Source: Candidatus Aminicenantota bacterium
GTDB lineage: Bacteria > Acidobacteriota > Aminicenantia > Aminicenantales > Aminicenantaceae
DNA length: 64,000 nucleotides
Reading direction: 5' to 3'
NCBI GenBank assembly: GCA_011772495.1
Contig: WVZL01000025.1
Location: 608 to 64,607, forward strand
Shown here: piece by piece, positions 1 to 9,498 of the stretch
How positions within the stretch are numbered: position 1 is the stretch's first letter
Layout of the letters: each line of letters opens with the position of its first letter
Translations under genes and position numbers: made by a program
The notes under the pieces: model-generated
What the model saw: the letters and a program-made list of their open reading frames with translations, nothing else
Told to the model about the DNA's origin: nothing
Databases searched by the model: none

Positions 1-67
1 CGAGAGGATTCGAACCCCCGACCCGCTGATTACAAATCAGCTGCTCTACCAACTGAGCTACGCTGGC
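1..67 (-). tRNA. tRNA-Thr (anticodon TGT), 3' end cut by window edge
   Basis: Read on the minus strand, the segment begins GCCAGCGTAGCTCAGTTGG, the usual acceptor and D-arm start. The anticodon stem GCTGA/TCAGC encloses the loop TTTGTAA, giving anticodon TGT (threonine, ACA codons). The T-arm with GGTTCGAATCC follows. The last part of the acceptor stem and any CCA lie before base 1, so the gene is partial in this window. Confidence 0.93.
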
Positions 68-287
68 ATATTTTTCTACCTACGGGCTTTTCCGTTATTG
101 GATCTTTCAGGAAACTGAAGGAAAAGGAAGGAATACCCTCAAATTGAATTTTACCTTCTCTTTAACCTGCCCGAAACTTCTTCTACTATCGCTCCTAAGT
201 ATGGAAATAAAGGTACAAAACTACATCCTGTATGCTACAACAACGTTGACTTTTTGTCAACCCAATTTGGTCTATTTTTTTATTCTT

Positions 288-794
288 TTATCTTCTATTT
301 CTCTCTTCTAGTCTCTTCTGAAGCTTTCTCGCCCGGTCAATTTTTTCTCTTAATCCCCTGTAGAAATCGACTGAGAAGACAACATACTTCGCTCTTTGGA
401 CCAAGGTCAAATTCTCTTCGATGATTTTTTCGAGCTCTTCGTCTTTGACTCGAAGAGCATTTCTTAGCTTTTTTAGCTCTCCTATCGCTTGTTCGATTTC
501 TTGCTCTTCAAGCTCCTCTTTGGCCAAGATCAATCTGAGCTCCTTTAGCTTCTGCCCGATTTGGCGGTTGATATCTCTTTTATCTTTTTCAGTACGGTTA
601 AGGGCTGGGAAGATCTTGGCAGCCTGTTCCTCTGTCAGATCCAAAACCTCCGTCATCTTGAGCAATCTCAGGGTATTGACGCTCTCTCGTATTCTTTTTC
701 GAATTTGGTACTCTTCATCATCCATAGCGGTCAAGAAGATTGAACCCACGAAAAGAAAACAAAAAGCAAATAAAAACAGTCTTCTTATCTGCAT
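288..794 (-). CDS. LTxxQ-type (CpxP/Spy-like) periplasmic helical protein
   Basis: A 168-residue protein with an N-terminal signal peptide (hydrophobic run about residues 7-22) and an otherwise charged, almost wholly helical body. It contains LTEEQ at about residue 53, the LTxxQ signature of Spy/CpxP-type periplasmic chaperones and metal-resistance sensors. It is the third gene of a minus-strand set behind an ECF sigma factor and its anti-sigma factor (10 nt from the latter), the usual place for an envelope-stress accessory protein. The family call rests on one motif plus secondary-structure character; a simple coiled-coil secreted protein is the alternative. Confidence 0.6.
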   Translation of the reverse strand: MQIRRLFLFAFCFLFVGSIFLTAMDDEEYQIRKRIRESVNTLRLLKMTEVLDLTEEQAAKIFPALNRTEKDKRDINRQIGQKLKELRLILAKEELEEQEIEQAIGELKKLRNALRVKDEELEKIIEENLTLVQRAKYVVFSVDFYRGLREKIDRARKLQKRLEERNRR

Positions 795-804
795 TATATA
801 CCTC

Positions 805-1401
805 CTATGATTTAATCTCTTTTTTGATTTCCGAATCTAATTGAATCAATTCCTCTTCTGTAAGCTCCTCCTCAGGAAAAGAAAAGCTCTCTAAGCCAGG
901 AACAATCTCCCTGTCTGTCTCTCCCAGCGTTTCTTCGATGGAGGCCAGGAGGACCATGTTGAATAGATCCGCCAGTTCTTCATTTTCCCCGATTTCTTGG
1001 AAGACTTGCTCCAGAGAATCCTCAAGAGAAAAGGCATACACTTCTTGTTCTGCTCGAGGCAGGAGGTGCATAACATATAAACCCATGAAAATGACCAGGA
1101 TGAGCGCTGCACCTACCCAGGCCCATTGCCAACCCCAGGCGAAAGGCCTTCTCTTCCTGTGTCTGGGTTTAAAAGAGGTTATTCTGTCTCTAATCCTGGA
1201 AGGAAACTCTTCCCAGTAATCAGGACCGACTCTACCGAAATCCACCTCTTTTACTGTCGTCTGGATTCTTTCGAGCTTCTCCTGGTAAGCACGGCAGAGG
1301 GAACATTCCTGGAGATGGTCTTCAACCTCTTTCTTCTTTTTCTCTGATAACTCGCCATCAATAAGATCCGAAAGCCATTTCTCGATTTTATTGCATTTCA
1401 T
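805..1401 (-). CDS. Anti-sigma factor with zinc-finger (zf-HC2) domain, single membrane span
   Basis: A 198-residue membrane protein. The N-terminal cytoplasmic part has the HxxxCxxC motif (HLQECSLC, near residues 29-36) of zinc-binding anti-sigma domains, with an earlier Cys at residue 3. One membrane span lies at about residues 90-112, followed by an acidic extracytoplasmic tail. It sits 10 nt after the ECF sigma gene, as expected for a factor that holds its cognate sigma at the membrane until a signal releases it. The family is known for regulated proteolysis; that step is inferred here. Confidence 0.85.
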   Translation of the reverse strand: MKCNKIEKWLSDLIDGELSEKKKKEVEDHLQECSLCRAYQEKLERIQTTVKEVDFGRVGPDYWEEFPSRIRDRITSFKPRHRKRRPFAWGWQWAWVGAALILVIFMGLYVMHLLPRAEQEVYAFSLEDSLEQVFQEIGENEELADLFNMVLLASIEETLGETDREIVPGLESFSFPEEELTEEELIQLDSEIKKEIKS

Positions 1402-1411
1402 CTACCACCCC

Positions 1412-1990
1412 TTAAAAATAAGGATTTAATTTGTTCTGCAGAATCTTCCTTGCTTTATGCATTCGCCAAGAGACAGTTTTTTCAGAACAGCGCAGGACTT
1501 CAGCGGCCTGACTATGGGTCAGGTCCTGATAAGCAATCAACACGAATGTCGCCTGGTAGGCTAAGGGCAGAGAATCCACCGCCTCCTTCAATTTTTCTTT
1601 AAACTCTTTCTTTTGGGACTGGTATTCAGGTGATGAACTCGAAAATTTTGCTTCTCCTGATGGAAGCTGGTTTTCCGCGAATTCCTCTCTTCCTTTTTCC
1701 CGGTGCTTTTTTCTTAAAAAATTCATGGTTGTGTTCACCGCAATCCTGTAGAGCCAAGTGTAGAAGTTCGCCTTTTGGCGAAACTTCGGGAGAGATTTGT
1801 AAGCATTCATGAATGTCTCCTGGGCCAAATCGTCTGTATCATGGTGATTTCCGGTGAATTGAAAAATGGTGCTGTAAACCTTCTTCTGGTACCGGCGCAC
1901 CAACTCAGCAAAAGCATCTGGACTGCCTCTTTTTGCCTCATGAACCAAGGAATCATCTGGCAACTCTTCCATGTTTTTTAGAACTTCCAT
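1412..1990 (-). CDS. ECF RNA polymerase sigma factor (sigma-70 family, RpoE-like)
   Basis: The protein has sigma region 2 (about residues 25-95, with DDLAQETF and the core-binding FYTWLYRIAVN) and region 4 (about 130-190, with LTHSQAAEVLRCSEKTV, a helix-turn-helix). There is no region 1 or 3, which defines the ECF class. The frame is open back to a TTG at 2005, but the ATG at 1990 (or 1972) is a more natural start. A TATAAT at 2010-2005 on the same strand could be the -10 element. It heads a sigma / anti-sigma / LTxxQ operon and probably directs an envelope-stress regulon. Confidence 0.9.
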   Translation of the reverse strand: MEVLKNMEELPDDSLVHEAKRGSPDAFAELVRRYQKKVYSTIFQFTGNHHDTDDLAQETFMNAYKSLPKFRQKANFYTWLYRIAVNTTMNFLRKKHREKGREEFAENQLPSGEAKFSSSSPEYQSQKKEFKEKLKEAVDSLPLAYQATFVLIAYQDLTHSQAAEVLRCSEKTVSWRMHKARKILQNKLNPYF

Positions 1991-2060
1991 TGTATTAGAC
2001 AACAATTATACAAAATCCTTGGTAAATTGGAGACATTCCTGTTTTTTAATAAAAAGACGT

Positions 2061-2142
2061 GTCAGGTCTTGACTTTCATCACATTCAAGAAAATATATGA
2101 TCCAGATAGCAAAACGTTGAAAGTCAAGACCTGACCCCAAAT
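2061..2142. repeat. Long inverted repeat (REP-like) upstream of purB
   Basis: A perfect 17-nt inverted repeat: 2061-2077 (GTCAGGTCTTGACTTTC) against 2119-2135 (GAAAGTCAAGACCTGAC), with a 41-nt AT-rich loop. The right arm, extended to 2116-2142, recurs exactly (27 nt) at 62393-62419 in front of ftsH. It lies between the ECF sigma operon and the pur promoter. Size, dyad and dispersal suit a REP-type element; a local transcription-end structure is possible. Confidence 0.75.
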
Positions 2143-2156
2143 GAAACTTCCCCTGA

Positions 2157-2185
2157 TTGACAAGAGTAAGGGTTACTGATATTAT
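2157..2185 (+). promoter_or_regulatory. Sigma-70 promoter of the pur operon
   Basis: A consensus TTGACA at 2157-2162, a 17-nt spacer and TATTAT at 2180-2185 lie 29 nt before the purB ATG. Transcription would start near 2192, giving a short leader. No purine-riboswitch-like fold is evident in the remaining leader. Confidence 0.75.
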
Positions 2186-2214
2186 TCCATGTCATTTCTT
2201 AAAGGTTATTAGCC

Positions 2215-3516
2215 ATGATTGAACGATACTCCCGCCCTAAAATGGGATCGATATGGACAGAGGAAAACAGATATCAGAAATGGCTAGAGGTTGAAATCGC
2301 TGTCTGTGAAGCCTGGGCAGAATTGGGCAAGATACCTCCTAAAGCTCTGAAACAGATCAAAGAAAAAGCCTCTTTTTCTGTCGAGCAAATTACGGAAATA
2401 GAAAAGGTCGTTAAACACGATGTGATTGCCTTCCTGAGTTCGGTATCAGAAACCGTCGGGGAGGCCGCCCGTTACATTCATCTTGGTTTGACCTCCTATG
2501 ATGTCGTGGATACAGCCCTCTCGCTGCTCCTTAAAGAATCTCTTCTCGAAATTCAGAAAGACCTCACTTCCCTTAAAGAGGAAATCAAGACTCAAGCCCT
2601 TCGTCATAAAGAAACGGTCATGGTGGGCAGAACCCATGGTGTTCATGCAGAGCCGATTACCTTTGGAATCAAGCTTTTGGTCTGGTATGAGGAAGTCAAG
2701 CGTCATCTCCAGCGCATCGAAAAAGCCCTAGAAGCCATAAGCGTCGGTCGAATCTCGGGTTCAGTCGGCACCTACATCCACCTCGATCCTAAAGTTGAGA
2801 CCTTAGCGCTGAGCAAACTAAGCCTGGAACCAGCCAAAGTCTCCACTCAAATTCTTCAGCGCGACCGGCACGCCGAAGTCCTTTCGGCTCTGGCTCTGGT
2901 CTCTTCCTCTCTCGAAAAGTTCGCCGTCGAGATCCGCCATCACCAGAGAACCGAGGTTCTGGAAGTCGAAGAGCCCTTCACGAAAGGGCAAAAAGGATCC
3001 TCTTCCATGCCTCATAAGAAAAACCCGGTGAGGACAGAGAGGATTTCCGGGCTGGCCCGCCTTGTAAGAGCTAACCTCCTGGTGTCCTTGGAAAACATTC
3101 CTCTCTGGCATGAGAGGGATATCTCTCATTCTTCTGCAGAAAGAATCATCTTCCCTGATTCTTTCATCTTAACGGATTTTATCCTGGCCGAGACGACAGA
3201 CATCATAAAAAACTGGAGAGTTTACCCTGAAAAAATGAAAGAGAATCTGAATCTCACCCGAGGACTTGTCTTCTCCCAAAGTGTACTCCTGGCCCTCACT
3301 AAGAAAGACATCTCTCGAGAGCAAGCTTACAAATGGGTTCAGAAAAACAGCCTTCGCGCTTGGGAAGAGAAGCAGGATTTCAAGGAGCTCATTCTCTCTG
3401 ACCCAGAAATCAGCCAAGTCTTATCACCCGAAGAGGTGGAAAGCTGTTTTTCTCTGCAGCCCTATCTAGAAAAAATAGATTTTATTTTCGACAGGGTATT
3501 CGGCGATGAAGGTTAG
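2215..3516 (+). CDS. purB: Adenylosuccinate lyase
   Basis: Cleaves SAICAR to AICAR plus fumarate and adenylosuccinate to AMP plus fumarate, two steps of purine synthesis. The 433-residue length is normal for the bacterial enzyme. The fumarase/lyase signature GSSSMPHKKNP is at about residues 261-271, and TSYDVVDT and GRTHGVHAEP (catalytic His region) lie upstream. It is the first gene after the TTGACA/TATTAT promoter and overlaps purS by 11 nt, so translation of the two is probably coupled. Confidence 0.97.
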   Translation: MIERYSRPKMGSIWTEENRYQKWLEVEIAVCEAWAELGKIPPKALKQIKEKASFSVEQITEIEKVVKHDVIAFLSSVSETVGEAARYIHLGLTSYDVVDTALSLLLKESLLEIQKDLTSLKEEIKTQALRHKETVMVGRTHGVHAEPITFGIKLLVWYEEVKRHLQRIEKALEAISVGRISGSVGTYIHLDPKVETLALSKLSLEPAKVSTQILQRDRHAEVLSALALVSSSLEKFAVEIRHHQRTEVLEVEEPFTKGQKGSSSMPHKKNPVRTERISGLARLVRANLLVSLENIPLWHERDISHSSAERIIFPDSFILTDFILAETTDIIKNWRVYPEKMKENLNLTRGLVFSQSVLLALTKKDISREQAYKWVQKNSLRAWEEKQDFKELILSDPEISQVLSPEEVESCFSLQPYLEKIDFIFDRVFGDEG

Positions 3517-3787
3517 AATCCTTGTTTCTTACAAAGACAGTGTCCTTGACCCTCAGGGCCAGACTGTTAAGAATGCCCTTCACACCTTGGGATACAATTT
3601 CATTGAAGATGTTAGGCAAGGAAAAATCTTCGAACTCGACCTTAAAGAATTATCTCCAGAAGAGGTAGAGAAGGTCATCCCTGAAATATCAGATAAAGTT
3701 TTGGCCAATCCCATAATCGAGAAATTCTCCTGGCAGATCATTGATAAAAGCCAGACCCGAGAGGGGCGAGAGAAAATATCAACCTGA
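3506..3787 (+). CDS. purS: Phosphoribosylformylglycinamidine synthase, PurS subunit
   Basis: A small (93-residue) bridging subunit of the three-part FGAM synthase found in organisms with a short PurL. The sequence has the PurS pattern, with [20 protein letters not shown] near the N-terminus and a single alpha/beta domain. It overlaps the end of purB and is followed by purQ and purL, which together supply the complete enzyme complex. Confidence 0.93.
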   Translation: MKVRILVSYKDSVLDPQGQTVKNALHTLGYNFIEDVRQGKIFELDLKELSPEEVEKVIPEISDKVLANPIIEKFSWQIIDKSQTREGREKIST

Positions 3788-3825
3788 TCAGCTCCATCAA
3801 GAGATTTCAAGACAGAAATGAAATA

Positions 3826-4518
3826 ATGAAATTCGGAGTCGTTATATTTCCTGGATCTAATTGCGATTATGATACCTACTACGTTCTAAAGGATGTCTTC
3901 GGACAAGAAACTTCCTTTCTCTGGCATAAAGAGCACGACCTGAAAGGTGTCGACTGTGTCATCCTTCCGGGTGGTTTTTCTTACGGAGATTATTTAAGAT
4001 CAGGAGCCATCGCCAAATTCTCACCCCTGATGAAAGAAGTCATAGAATTTGCCTCCAAAGGAGGGCTGGTCTTAGGGATTTGCAATGGCTTCCAGATTCT
4101 GACGGAATTGGGTCTGCTCCCAGGAGCCATGCTCAGGAACAAAAACCTCAAATTCCTCTGCCAGTTTGTCACCCTTAGATTGGAGAATGATAGAACTCCA
4201 TTCACCCACAAGGGAAAAAAAGGGAATGTCCTGCGGATTCCGATTGCCCACTATGAAGGCAACTACTTCGCGCCCCCGGAGATCATTAAGGAGTTGGAAA
4301 CAAACAACCAGGTGGTCTTCAGGTATTCAGATGCCCAGGGCCGGGTTAAGGAAGAAGCCAACATCAACGGCTCCCTAGGAAGCATTGCCGGCCTTACCAA
4401 TAGGAAAGGCAACGTGATGGGCATGATGCCTCATCCAGAAAGAGCCTCAGAAGCCCTGCTCGGAAGCCAGGACGGCCGGCTGGTATTCCAATCCATCATA
4501 GAAAGTAAAAATATATAA
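3826..4518 (+). CDS. purQ: Phosphoribosylformylglycinamidine synthase, glutaminase subunit PurQ
   Basis: A class-I glutamine amidotransferase that supplies ammonia to PurL. At 230 residues it is the expected length. The nucleophile elbow GICNGFQ has its Cys near residue 86, and the His/Glu pair falls in MMPHPERA near the C-terminus. FPGSNCDYD at the N-terminus is typical of PurQ. It lies between purS and purL, with 38 nt and 15 nt gaps. Confidence 0.97.
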   Translation: MKFGVVIFPGSNCDYDTYYVLKDVFGQETSFLWHKEHDLKGVDCVILPGGFSYGDYLRSGAIAKFSPLMKEVIEFASKGGLVLGICNGFQILTELGLLPGAMLRNKNLKFLCQFVTLRLENDRTPFTHKGKKGNVLRIPIAHYEGNYFAPPEIIKELETNNQVVFRYSDAQGRVKEEANINGSLGSIAGLTNRKGNVMGMMPHPERASEALLGSQDGRLVFQSIIESKNI

Positions 4519-4533
4519 ATCTGCCAAGAAGAT

Positions 4534-6741
4534 ATGATCGACAAAAAGATTCTCGAAGAGCACAACCTTACCTCAGAGGAATACGAGAAGATCGTTGAGC
4601 TTATCGGGAGAGAGCCGAACACTACTGAGCTGGGGATTTTCTCTTTGATGTGGTCAGAACACTGCAGCTATAAAAGCTCGAAGGTTCATCTCAAAGCATT
4701 ACCCACCACTGGGAAAAATGTCATCCAAGGACCTGGAGAGAACGCGGGTATCATCGATATCGGTGAAGGATTGGCTGTAGTGTTCAAGATCGAATCTCAC
4801 AACCACCCCTCATTCATAGAACCCTTTCAAGGAGCAGCCACAGGAGTGGGGGGAATTTTAAGGGATATCTTCACCATGGGCGCTCGGCCTATCGCTCTCC
4901 TGGACTCTCTCCGCTTCGGTCCTTTGGCCAACTCCAAAAATAAGGCGATTATGGAGGGCGTTGTCTCTGGGATATCTTCGTACGGGAACGCCATCGGGGT
5001 CCCCACGGTCGGAGGAGATGTCTACTTCAATGGATGTTATTCTTTGAATCCTTTGGTGAATGTTTTCTGTGTGGGAATTGTGGAAAAAGAGAAAATCTTC
5101 TACGCCAGAGCCGAAGGAGAGGGAAATCCTGTTTTGTATGTGGGAGCCAAGACAGGCCGAGACGGCATACACGGAGCCACTATGGCTTCAGCCGAATTCG
5201 GAGAGGATTTGGAAGAGAAAAGACCCAATGTCCAGGTGGGAGACCCGTTCATGGAAAAATTACTAGTGGAGGCCTGTTTGGAAGTTATGGCCAAAAAACT
5301 CATCGTTGGCATTCAAGACATGGGAGCAGCCGGTCTGACCTGTTCTACATCCGAGATGGCAGCCAAATCTGGCACAGGCATCGAAATCGACCTCGACCTG
5401 GTCCCCCAGAGAGAAGAGGGAATGACTCCTCATGAGATCATGTTGTCCGAATCCCAGGAACGGATGCTTATCGTGGCCAAGAAAGAAAAAGTCAAAGAAG
5501 TCCAGCAAATTTTTGCCAAATGGGATTTGGATGCTGTCCATGTCGGACAGGTCACCAAGGGAGGAATGATCAGGGTTAAGGCCAATGGACAGACAGTTGT
5601 GGATCTTCCTGTCGAAGCAATTATCGACCTCTGTCCAGTTTATGAAAGAGAGCTCAAACGTCCTTCCTACTTAGAATCAGCTCATAAATCGGAGCCTATT
5701 CCTCTAACAAACGATTACAACGAAGCGCTGCAGAAGCTTCTCTCTTCAGCTACCTTAGCCAGCAAGGAATGGGTATACCGCCAGTACGACCACATGGTTC
5801 AGACGAACACCTGCTTACTTCCTGGAGCGGATGCCTCTGTTTTGAGAATAAAGGACAAGAAAAAAGCTTTAGCCATCACCCTCGATGGAAACTCCCTCTA
5901 TTCTTATCTAGAGCCTAGAGAAGGAGGAAAAATCGCTGTGGCCGAGGCCTGCCGCAACCTGGCCTGTGTGGGAGCCAAGCCGGTTGGAGTGACGAACTGC
6001 CTCAACTTCGGCAATCCTGAAAAGCCGGAAATCATGTGGCAATTCAAAGAGGTGGTCCAGGGAATAGCCGAAGCCTGTCAGGCCTTCGATATTCCCATCA
6101 CTGGAGGAAATGTTAGCTTTTACAACGAGACAGAAGGCGCGCCGATTTACCCTACTCCAGTGATAGGGGTAGTGGGGATTCTAGAAGATGTTTCCAAAGC
6201 TGTTAGCCCAGGCTTCAAGCAAGAAGGAGACACCATAATCCTCATCGGCGAAAACCGAGATGATCTCGGTGCTTCTGAATACCTCAAATCGGTCCTGAAT
6301 AAGGAAAAAGGGCTGCCACCCCAAATTGACTTAGAAGAAGAAATAAGAAGCCAAGAATTCTGTTTAGAAGCCATTTCTCTGGGGATTATCCGATCGGCTC
6401 ATGATGTCTCAGAGGGGGGTCTCGCCTTCTGTGTGGCTGAATGTTGTTTTTTAAACGAGCAGAAATTCGGGTGCCAACTAGAGCCCAGGGACGAATTGCG
6501 AACCGATGCCCTCCTTTTTGGAGAAACCCAATCGAGGATAGTTGTCAGCACTCAAAGCCAGAACGTTCAAGAACTTCTCGATTTAGCCAAAAAGAAAAAA
6601 GTCAAGGCTTCAATCATCGGCCGAACAGGAGGCAAGAATCTGGTCATCCGTCATCTTGAAAAAGAAGTGGTAGACATTCCTCTTGAAGAGGTTCGCCAAC
6701 TCTGGAGAGGGACCCTTCCTGAAGTATTTAAGATCAAATGA
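4534..6741 (+). CDS. purL: Phosphoribosylformylglycinamidine synthase, PurL subunit (short form)
   Basis: The ATP-dependent synthetase that converts FGAR to FGAM. At 735 residues it is the short PurL that works with PurS and PurQ, not the roughly 1,300-residue fused form. Visible motifs are [10 protein letters not shown] near residue 40, [10 protein letters not shown] near residue 85 and a second AIRS-like repeat with GGNVSFYNE in the C-terminal half. An AAGAAG ribosome-binding site precedes the ATG. A 111-nt gap without a gene follows before purN. Confidence 0.97.
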   Translation: MIDKKILEEHNLTSEEYEKIVELIGREPNTTELGIFSLMWSEHCSYKSSKVHLKALPTTGKNVIQGPGENAGIIDIGEGLAVVFKIESHNHPSFIEPFQGAATGVGGILRDIFTMGARPIALLDSLRFGPLANSKNKAIMEGVVSGISSYGNAIGVPTVGGDVYFNGCYSLNPLVNVFCVGIVEKEKIFYARAEGEGNPVLYVGAKTGRDGIHGATMASAEFGEDLEEKRPNVQVGDPFMEKLLVEACLEVMAKKLIVGIQDMGAAGLTCSTSEMAAKSGTGIEIDLDLVPQREEGMTPHEIMLSESQERMLIVAKKEKVKEVQQIFAKWDLDAVHVGQVTKGGMIRVKANGQTVVDLPVEAIIDLCPVYERELKRPSYLESAHKSEPIPLTNDYNEALQKLLSSATLASKEWVYRQYDHMVQTNTCLLPGADASVLRIKDKKKALAITLDGNSLYSYLEPREGGKIAVAEACRNLACVGAKPVGVTNCLNFGNPEKPEIMWQFKEVVQGIAEACQAFDIPITGGNVSFYNETEGAPIYPTPVIGVVGILEDVSKAVSPGFKQEGDTIILIGENRDDLGASEYLKSVLNKEKGLPPQIDLEEEIRSQEFCLEAISLGIIRSAHDVSEGGLAFCVAECCFLNEQKFGCQLEPRDELRTDALLFGETQSRIVVSTQSQNVQELLDLAKKKKVKASIIGRTGGKNLVIRHLEKEVVDIPLEEVRQLWRGTLPEVFKIK

Positions 6742-6852
6742 AAGTCTGTCTCTAAGGTCAAATGATCCTCTTTCTCAGGAACGGCCTTTTAAAGTTGATT
6801 TCTGCAGCTTTTCCATTAAAATAGAGATAAAAAAAGAAAAAAGAGAAGAAGA

Positions 6853-7530
6853 ATGGCAGAAGAAATTTTTGTAAGCCCTAAGAAAAAAGGAAAAATTGCT
6901 GTTTTTGTTTCAGGCCGAGGTTCTAATTTCATGGCCATTCATGACGCGATCCTCGCAAATAAGATCAACGCCGATATTGCCGTTGTTTTCAGCAACAAAG
7001 AAGAGGCACCTGGACTCAAAATCGCTCAACAACGCAACCTGGAAACCCTTTATCTTAATCCCAAACTCTATGCTGACCGGGATGAATACGATAAGGAAAT
7101 AATCAAAGAACTCAAAAAAAGAGAGGTGGACTTAGTCTGTTTAGCAGGATACATGCGAATCCTCACCCCCCTTTTCTGTAAAGAATTCAAGAATCGTATG
7201 ATGAATATCCACCCGGCTCTGCTTCCTTCCTTCCCAGGCCTCCATGTCCAGAAAAAAGCTATTGAATGGGGGGTGAAATATTCAGGGGCTACTGTACACT
7301 TTGTCACCGCAGAAGTCGATATGGGACCGATAATCATCCAAGCTGTAGTGCCGATCCTCCAAGATGATACGGAGGATTCTTTAGCAGATAGAATCCTGAA
7401 AGAGGAACACAAGATTTATCCTGAAGCAGTAAGGCTATTTTTTGAAGGGAATTTAGAAGTCAGGGGAAGAAGAGTCTTTATCAAGTCAAGCGAGTGCGGA
7501 GATACTCAGCCAACAACAAGATCAAAATGA
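6853..7530 (+). CDS. purN: Phosphoribosylglycinamide formyltransferase
   Basis: Transfers a formyl group from 10-formyl-THF to GAR in purine synthesis. The 225-residue sequence has FVSGRGSNFMAI at the N-terminus, the catalytic Asn/His region MMNIHPALLPSFPG and the conserved Asp in VTAEVDMGPII. A short basic extension before the fold and a loose C-terminal tail of about 15 residues make it slightly longer than usual. It follows purL on the same strand. purF, purD, purM, purE/K and purH are not in this window. Confidence 0.95.
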   Translation: MAEEIFVSPKKKGKIAVFVSGRGSNFMAIHDAILANKINADIAVVFSNKEEAPGLKIAQQRNLETLYLNPKLYADRDEYDKEIIKELKKREVDLVCLAGYMRILTPLFCKEFKNRMMNIHPALLPSFPGLHVQKKAIEWGVKYSGATVHFVTAEVDMGPIIIQAVVPILQDDTEDSLADRILKEEHKIYPEAVRLFFEGNLEVRGRRVFIKSSECGDTQPTTRSK

Positions 7531-7547
7531 GGAGCTAAAGAACAGAA

Positions 7548-8786
7548 ATGATCAAGTCAGTCCAAGAACAATTCGAGCTCATAAAAAAAGGCTGTGTAGA
7601 AATCATCCAGGAAGATAAGCTCAAGGAAAAACTGACTCGTTCCCTTAAAGAAAAAAAGCCCCTCAAAGTCAAGGTCGGCTTTGACCCTACAGCTCCCGAC
7701 ATTCACTTAGGCCACACCGTGATTCTTCGCAAGATGAAGCATTTTCAAGACTTAGGGCATGAGGTGATTTTTCTCATCGGCGATTTTACTGGACTCATCG
7801 GCGATCCATCCGGACGCTCAGCAACTCGCCCTCCGATGAGCAGGGAAGAAATTATGGAAAATGCAGAAACCTACAAGAATCAGATATTCAAGATTCTCGA
7901 TCCTCAAAAGACGATCATCGATTTCAATTCCCGCTGGCTGGAAAAGCTCACCAGCTTCGACATCATCAATCTCACCGCTAAATATACCGTGGCCAGGATC
8001 CTGGAAAGGGATGACTTTTCAAACCGACTGAAAAATGGACTGCCTATTTCTGTGCATGAAATCCTCTACCCTCTCATGCAGGCCTACGATTCTGTGGCTT
8101 TGAAAGCAGATGTGGAGATGGGAGGCACTGACCAAAAATTCAACCTCCTGGTCGGCCGAGAAATTCAGCGAGGGTTTGACCAAGAACCCCAGGAAATCAT
8201 CACCCTGCCTCTTCTCGAAGGTCTCGACGGAGTGGAAAAAATGAGCAAGTCCTTGGACAACTATGTGGGGATCACAGAGCCCCCAGGAGAAATCTACGGA
8301 AAAATCATGTCCATTTCTGATCCATTGATGTTTCGTTATTACGAACTTCTCACCGACGTGCCTCTTTCACAAATTGATAAATGGAAGAAAGACATCAAAA
8401 CAGAAAAAGCCCATCCCAAAGACCTGAAGTCTCAGCTAGCTGAATCCATTGTCGCCGATTTCTGGGGAAAAAAGGCGGCTGAACAAGCGACCGAGGAGTT
8501 TGAAAGAGTCTTTAAACATAAAGAGGTTCCATCAGAAGTTGAAGACATAGAAATTCAGGTTAAAGATAAAGCGGAAGTGGCAGATTATCCTTTAATCGAT
8601 CTTCTGGTAGAACAAAACATTTTTCCTTCGCGAGGAGAAGCGAAACGAATGATCCGCCAGGGAGGAATCTACCTTGATGGGCAGAGAATCGCTGACCTCA
8701 ATCTCAAAGTTAGTCTGACAAAAGATCAGGCGCTTATCCTTAAGATAGGAAAAAGAAAATTCTACCGGCTCAGGGCTAAGAATTGA
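7548..8786 (+). CDS. tyrS: Tyrosyl-tRNA synthetase
   Basis: A class-I aminoacyl-tRNA synthetase that charges tRNA-Tyr. The HIGH-type motif reads DIHLGHT near residue 50 and the KMSKS loop is KMSKSLDN near residue 231. A C-terminal S4-like RNA-binding domain (about residues 345-410, with [19 protein letters not shown]) completes the 412-residue protein. It lies 17 nt after purN and may be co-transcribed with the pur genes. The next gene is on the opposite strand. Confidence 0.96.
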   Translation: MIKSVQEQFELIKKGCVEIIQEDKLKEKLTRSLKEKKPLKVKVGFDPTAPDIHLGHTVILRKMKHFQDLGHEVIFLIGDFTGLIGDPSGRSATRPPMSREEIMENAETYKNQIFKILDPQKTIIDFNSRWLEKLTSFDIINLTAKYTVARILERDDFSNRLKNGLPISVHEILYPLMQAYDSVALKADVEMGGTDQKFNLLVGREIQRGFDQEPQEIITLPLLEGLDGVEKMSKSLDNYVGITEPPGEIYGKIMSISDPLMFRYYELLTDVPLSQIDKWKKDIKTEKAHPKDLKSQLAESIVADFWGKKAAEQATEEFERVFKHKEVPSEVEDIEIQVKDKAEVADYPLIDLLVEQNIFPSRGEAKRMIRQGGIYLDGQRIADLNLKVSLTKDQALILKIGKRKFYRLRAKN

Positions 8787-8793
8787 AATCAGT

Positions 8794-8815
8794 GCTGATT
8801 CTTTCGAATCTCAGC
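8794..8815. terminator. Hairpin between convergent tyrS and outer-membrane gene
   Basis: GCTGA...TCAGC with inner TTC/GAA pairing and a two-base bulge forms a short stem-loop in the 32-nt gap between tyrS (plus) and the minus-strand gene that ends at 8819. There is no strong T-tract on either side, so a shared terminator is only a possibility. Confidence 0.35.
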
Positions 8816-8818
8816 CTT

Positions 8819-9448
8819 CTAGAATCCTAGAAAAAAACCAAAATCGATGTTGAGGCTGTTGATCCTATTTGGCTTATCGAATATGACCCCATAGCGAAGT
8901 TCAAGCTTCACACCGGCCTTCGGACTGAGGAAATAAAGAATTCCTCCTCCGGCCTGAGCAACAAGGTCCATCGCCTTCTCTGGGGCCAGAAACTCGACTT
9001 CGTATCCGTATTCAGAAATATAGGTTTCATCCTTAGCCAAGAGGTTGTCAATTCCCACGCCGAAAACAAGATAGGGGGTCATCTTGCCGTTGGAGAAATG
9101 ATAGATAAAATTCAGAATCGCAGCCAGGTGGCTGGAGGTATTGACATCAACCGTGTCCTGGTCAGAGGGGTCTACCAGAGTTACTTTAGAAGAAAGGGTG
9201 TATCTCGCTTCAAATTGAAGGGCCATTTTATTAGCCAAGGAATAGGTTAAGGCTGCCCCAAAACCAAGAGGAGTGTGGGCTGGGGTGACAGGGAAATCGT
9301 TTTCTCCCATGATATACTCTTCTTCAGAGCCATACTCTAACACCTGGCTTAATCCGCCATAAAGAGAGACTTGAAATTTCTTCTGCTGCCCAAAACCGAA
9401 ACTAAAGACAAAACCAAAAATCACCAAAAATAGAATGCCTTTTTTCAT
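8819..9448 (-). CDS. Outer-membrane beta-barrel protein (small porin/OmpA-barrel type)
   Basis: A 209-residue secreted protein with a signal peptide (about residues 1-20, ending FGFGQ), followed by alternating amphipathic strands (for example QFEARYTLSSKV and YLVFGVGIDNLL) and a C-terminal aromatic residue (FGFFLGF). This pattern fits an eight-stranded outer-membrane barrel. No substrate or partner can be read from the sequence. It stands between tyrS and the ThyX-like gene, transcribed with the latter, 50 nt after it. Confidence 0.7.
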   Translation of the reverse strand: MKKGILFLVIFGFVFSFGFGQQKKFQVSLYGGLSQVLEYGSEEEYIMGENDFPVTPAHTPLGFGAALTYSLANKMALQFEARYTLSSKVTLVDPSDQDTVDVNTSSHLAAILNFIYHFSNGKMTPYLVFGVGIDNLLAKDETYISEYGYEVEFLAPEKAMDLVAQAGGGILYFLSPKAGVKLELRYGVIFDKPNRINSLNIDFGFFLGF

Positions 9449-9498
9449 TTTTCTCCGATCCTTATTTTCATTTGTTATCTCTTCTCTTGTTTTAAATT

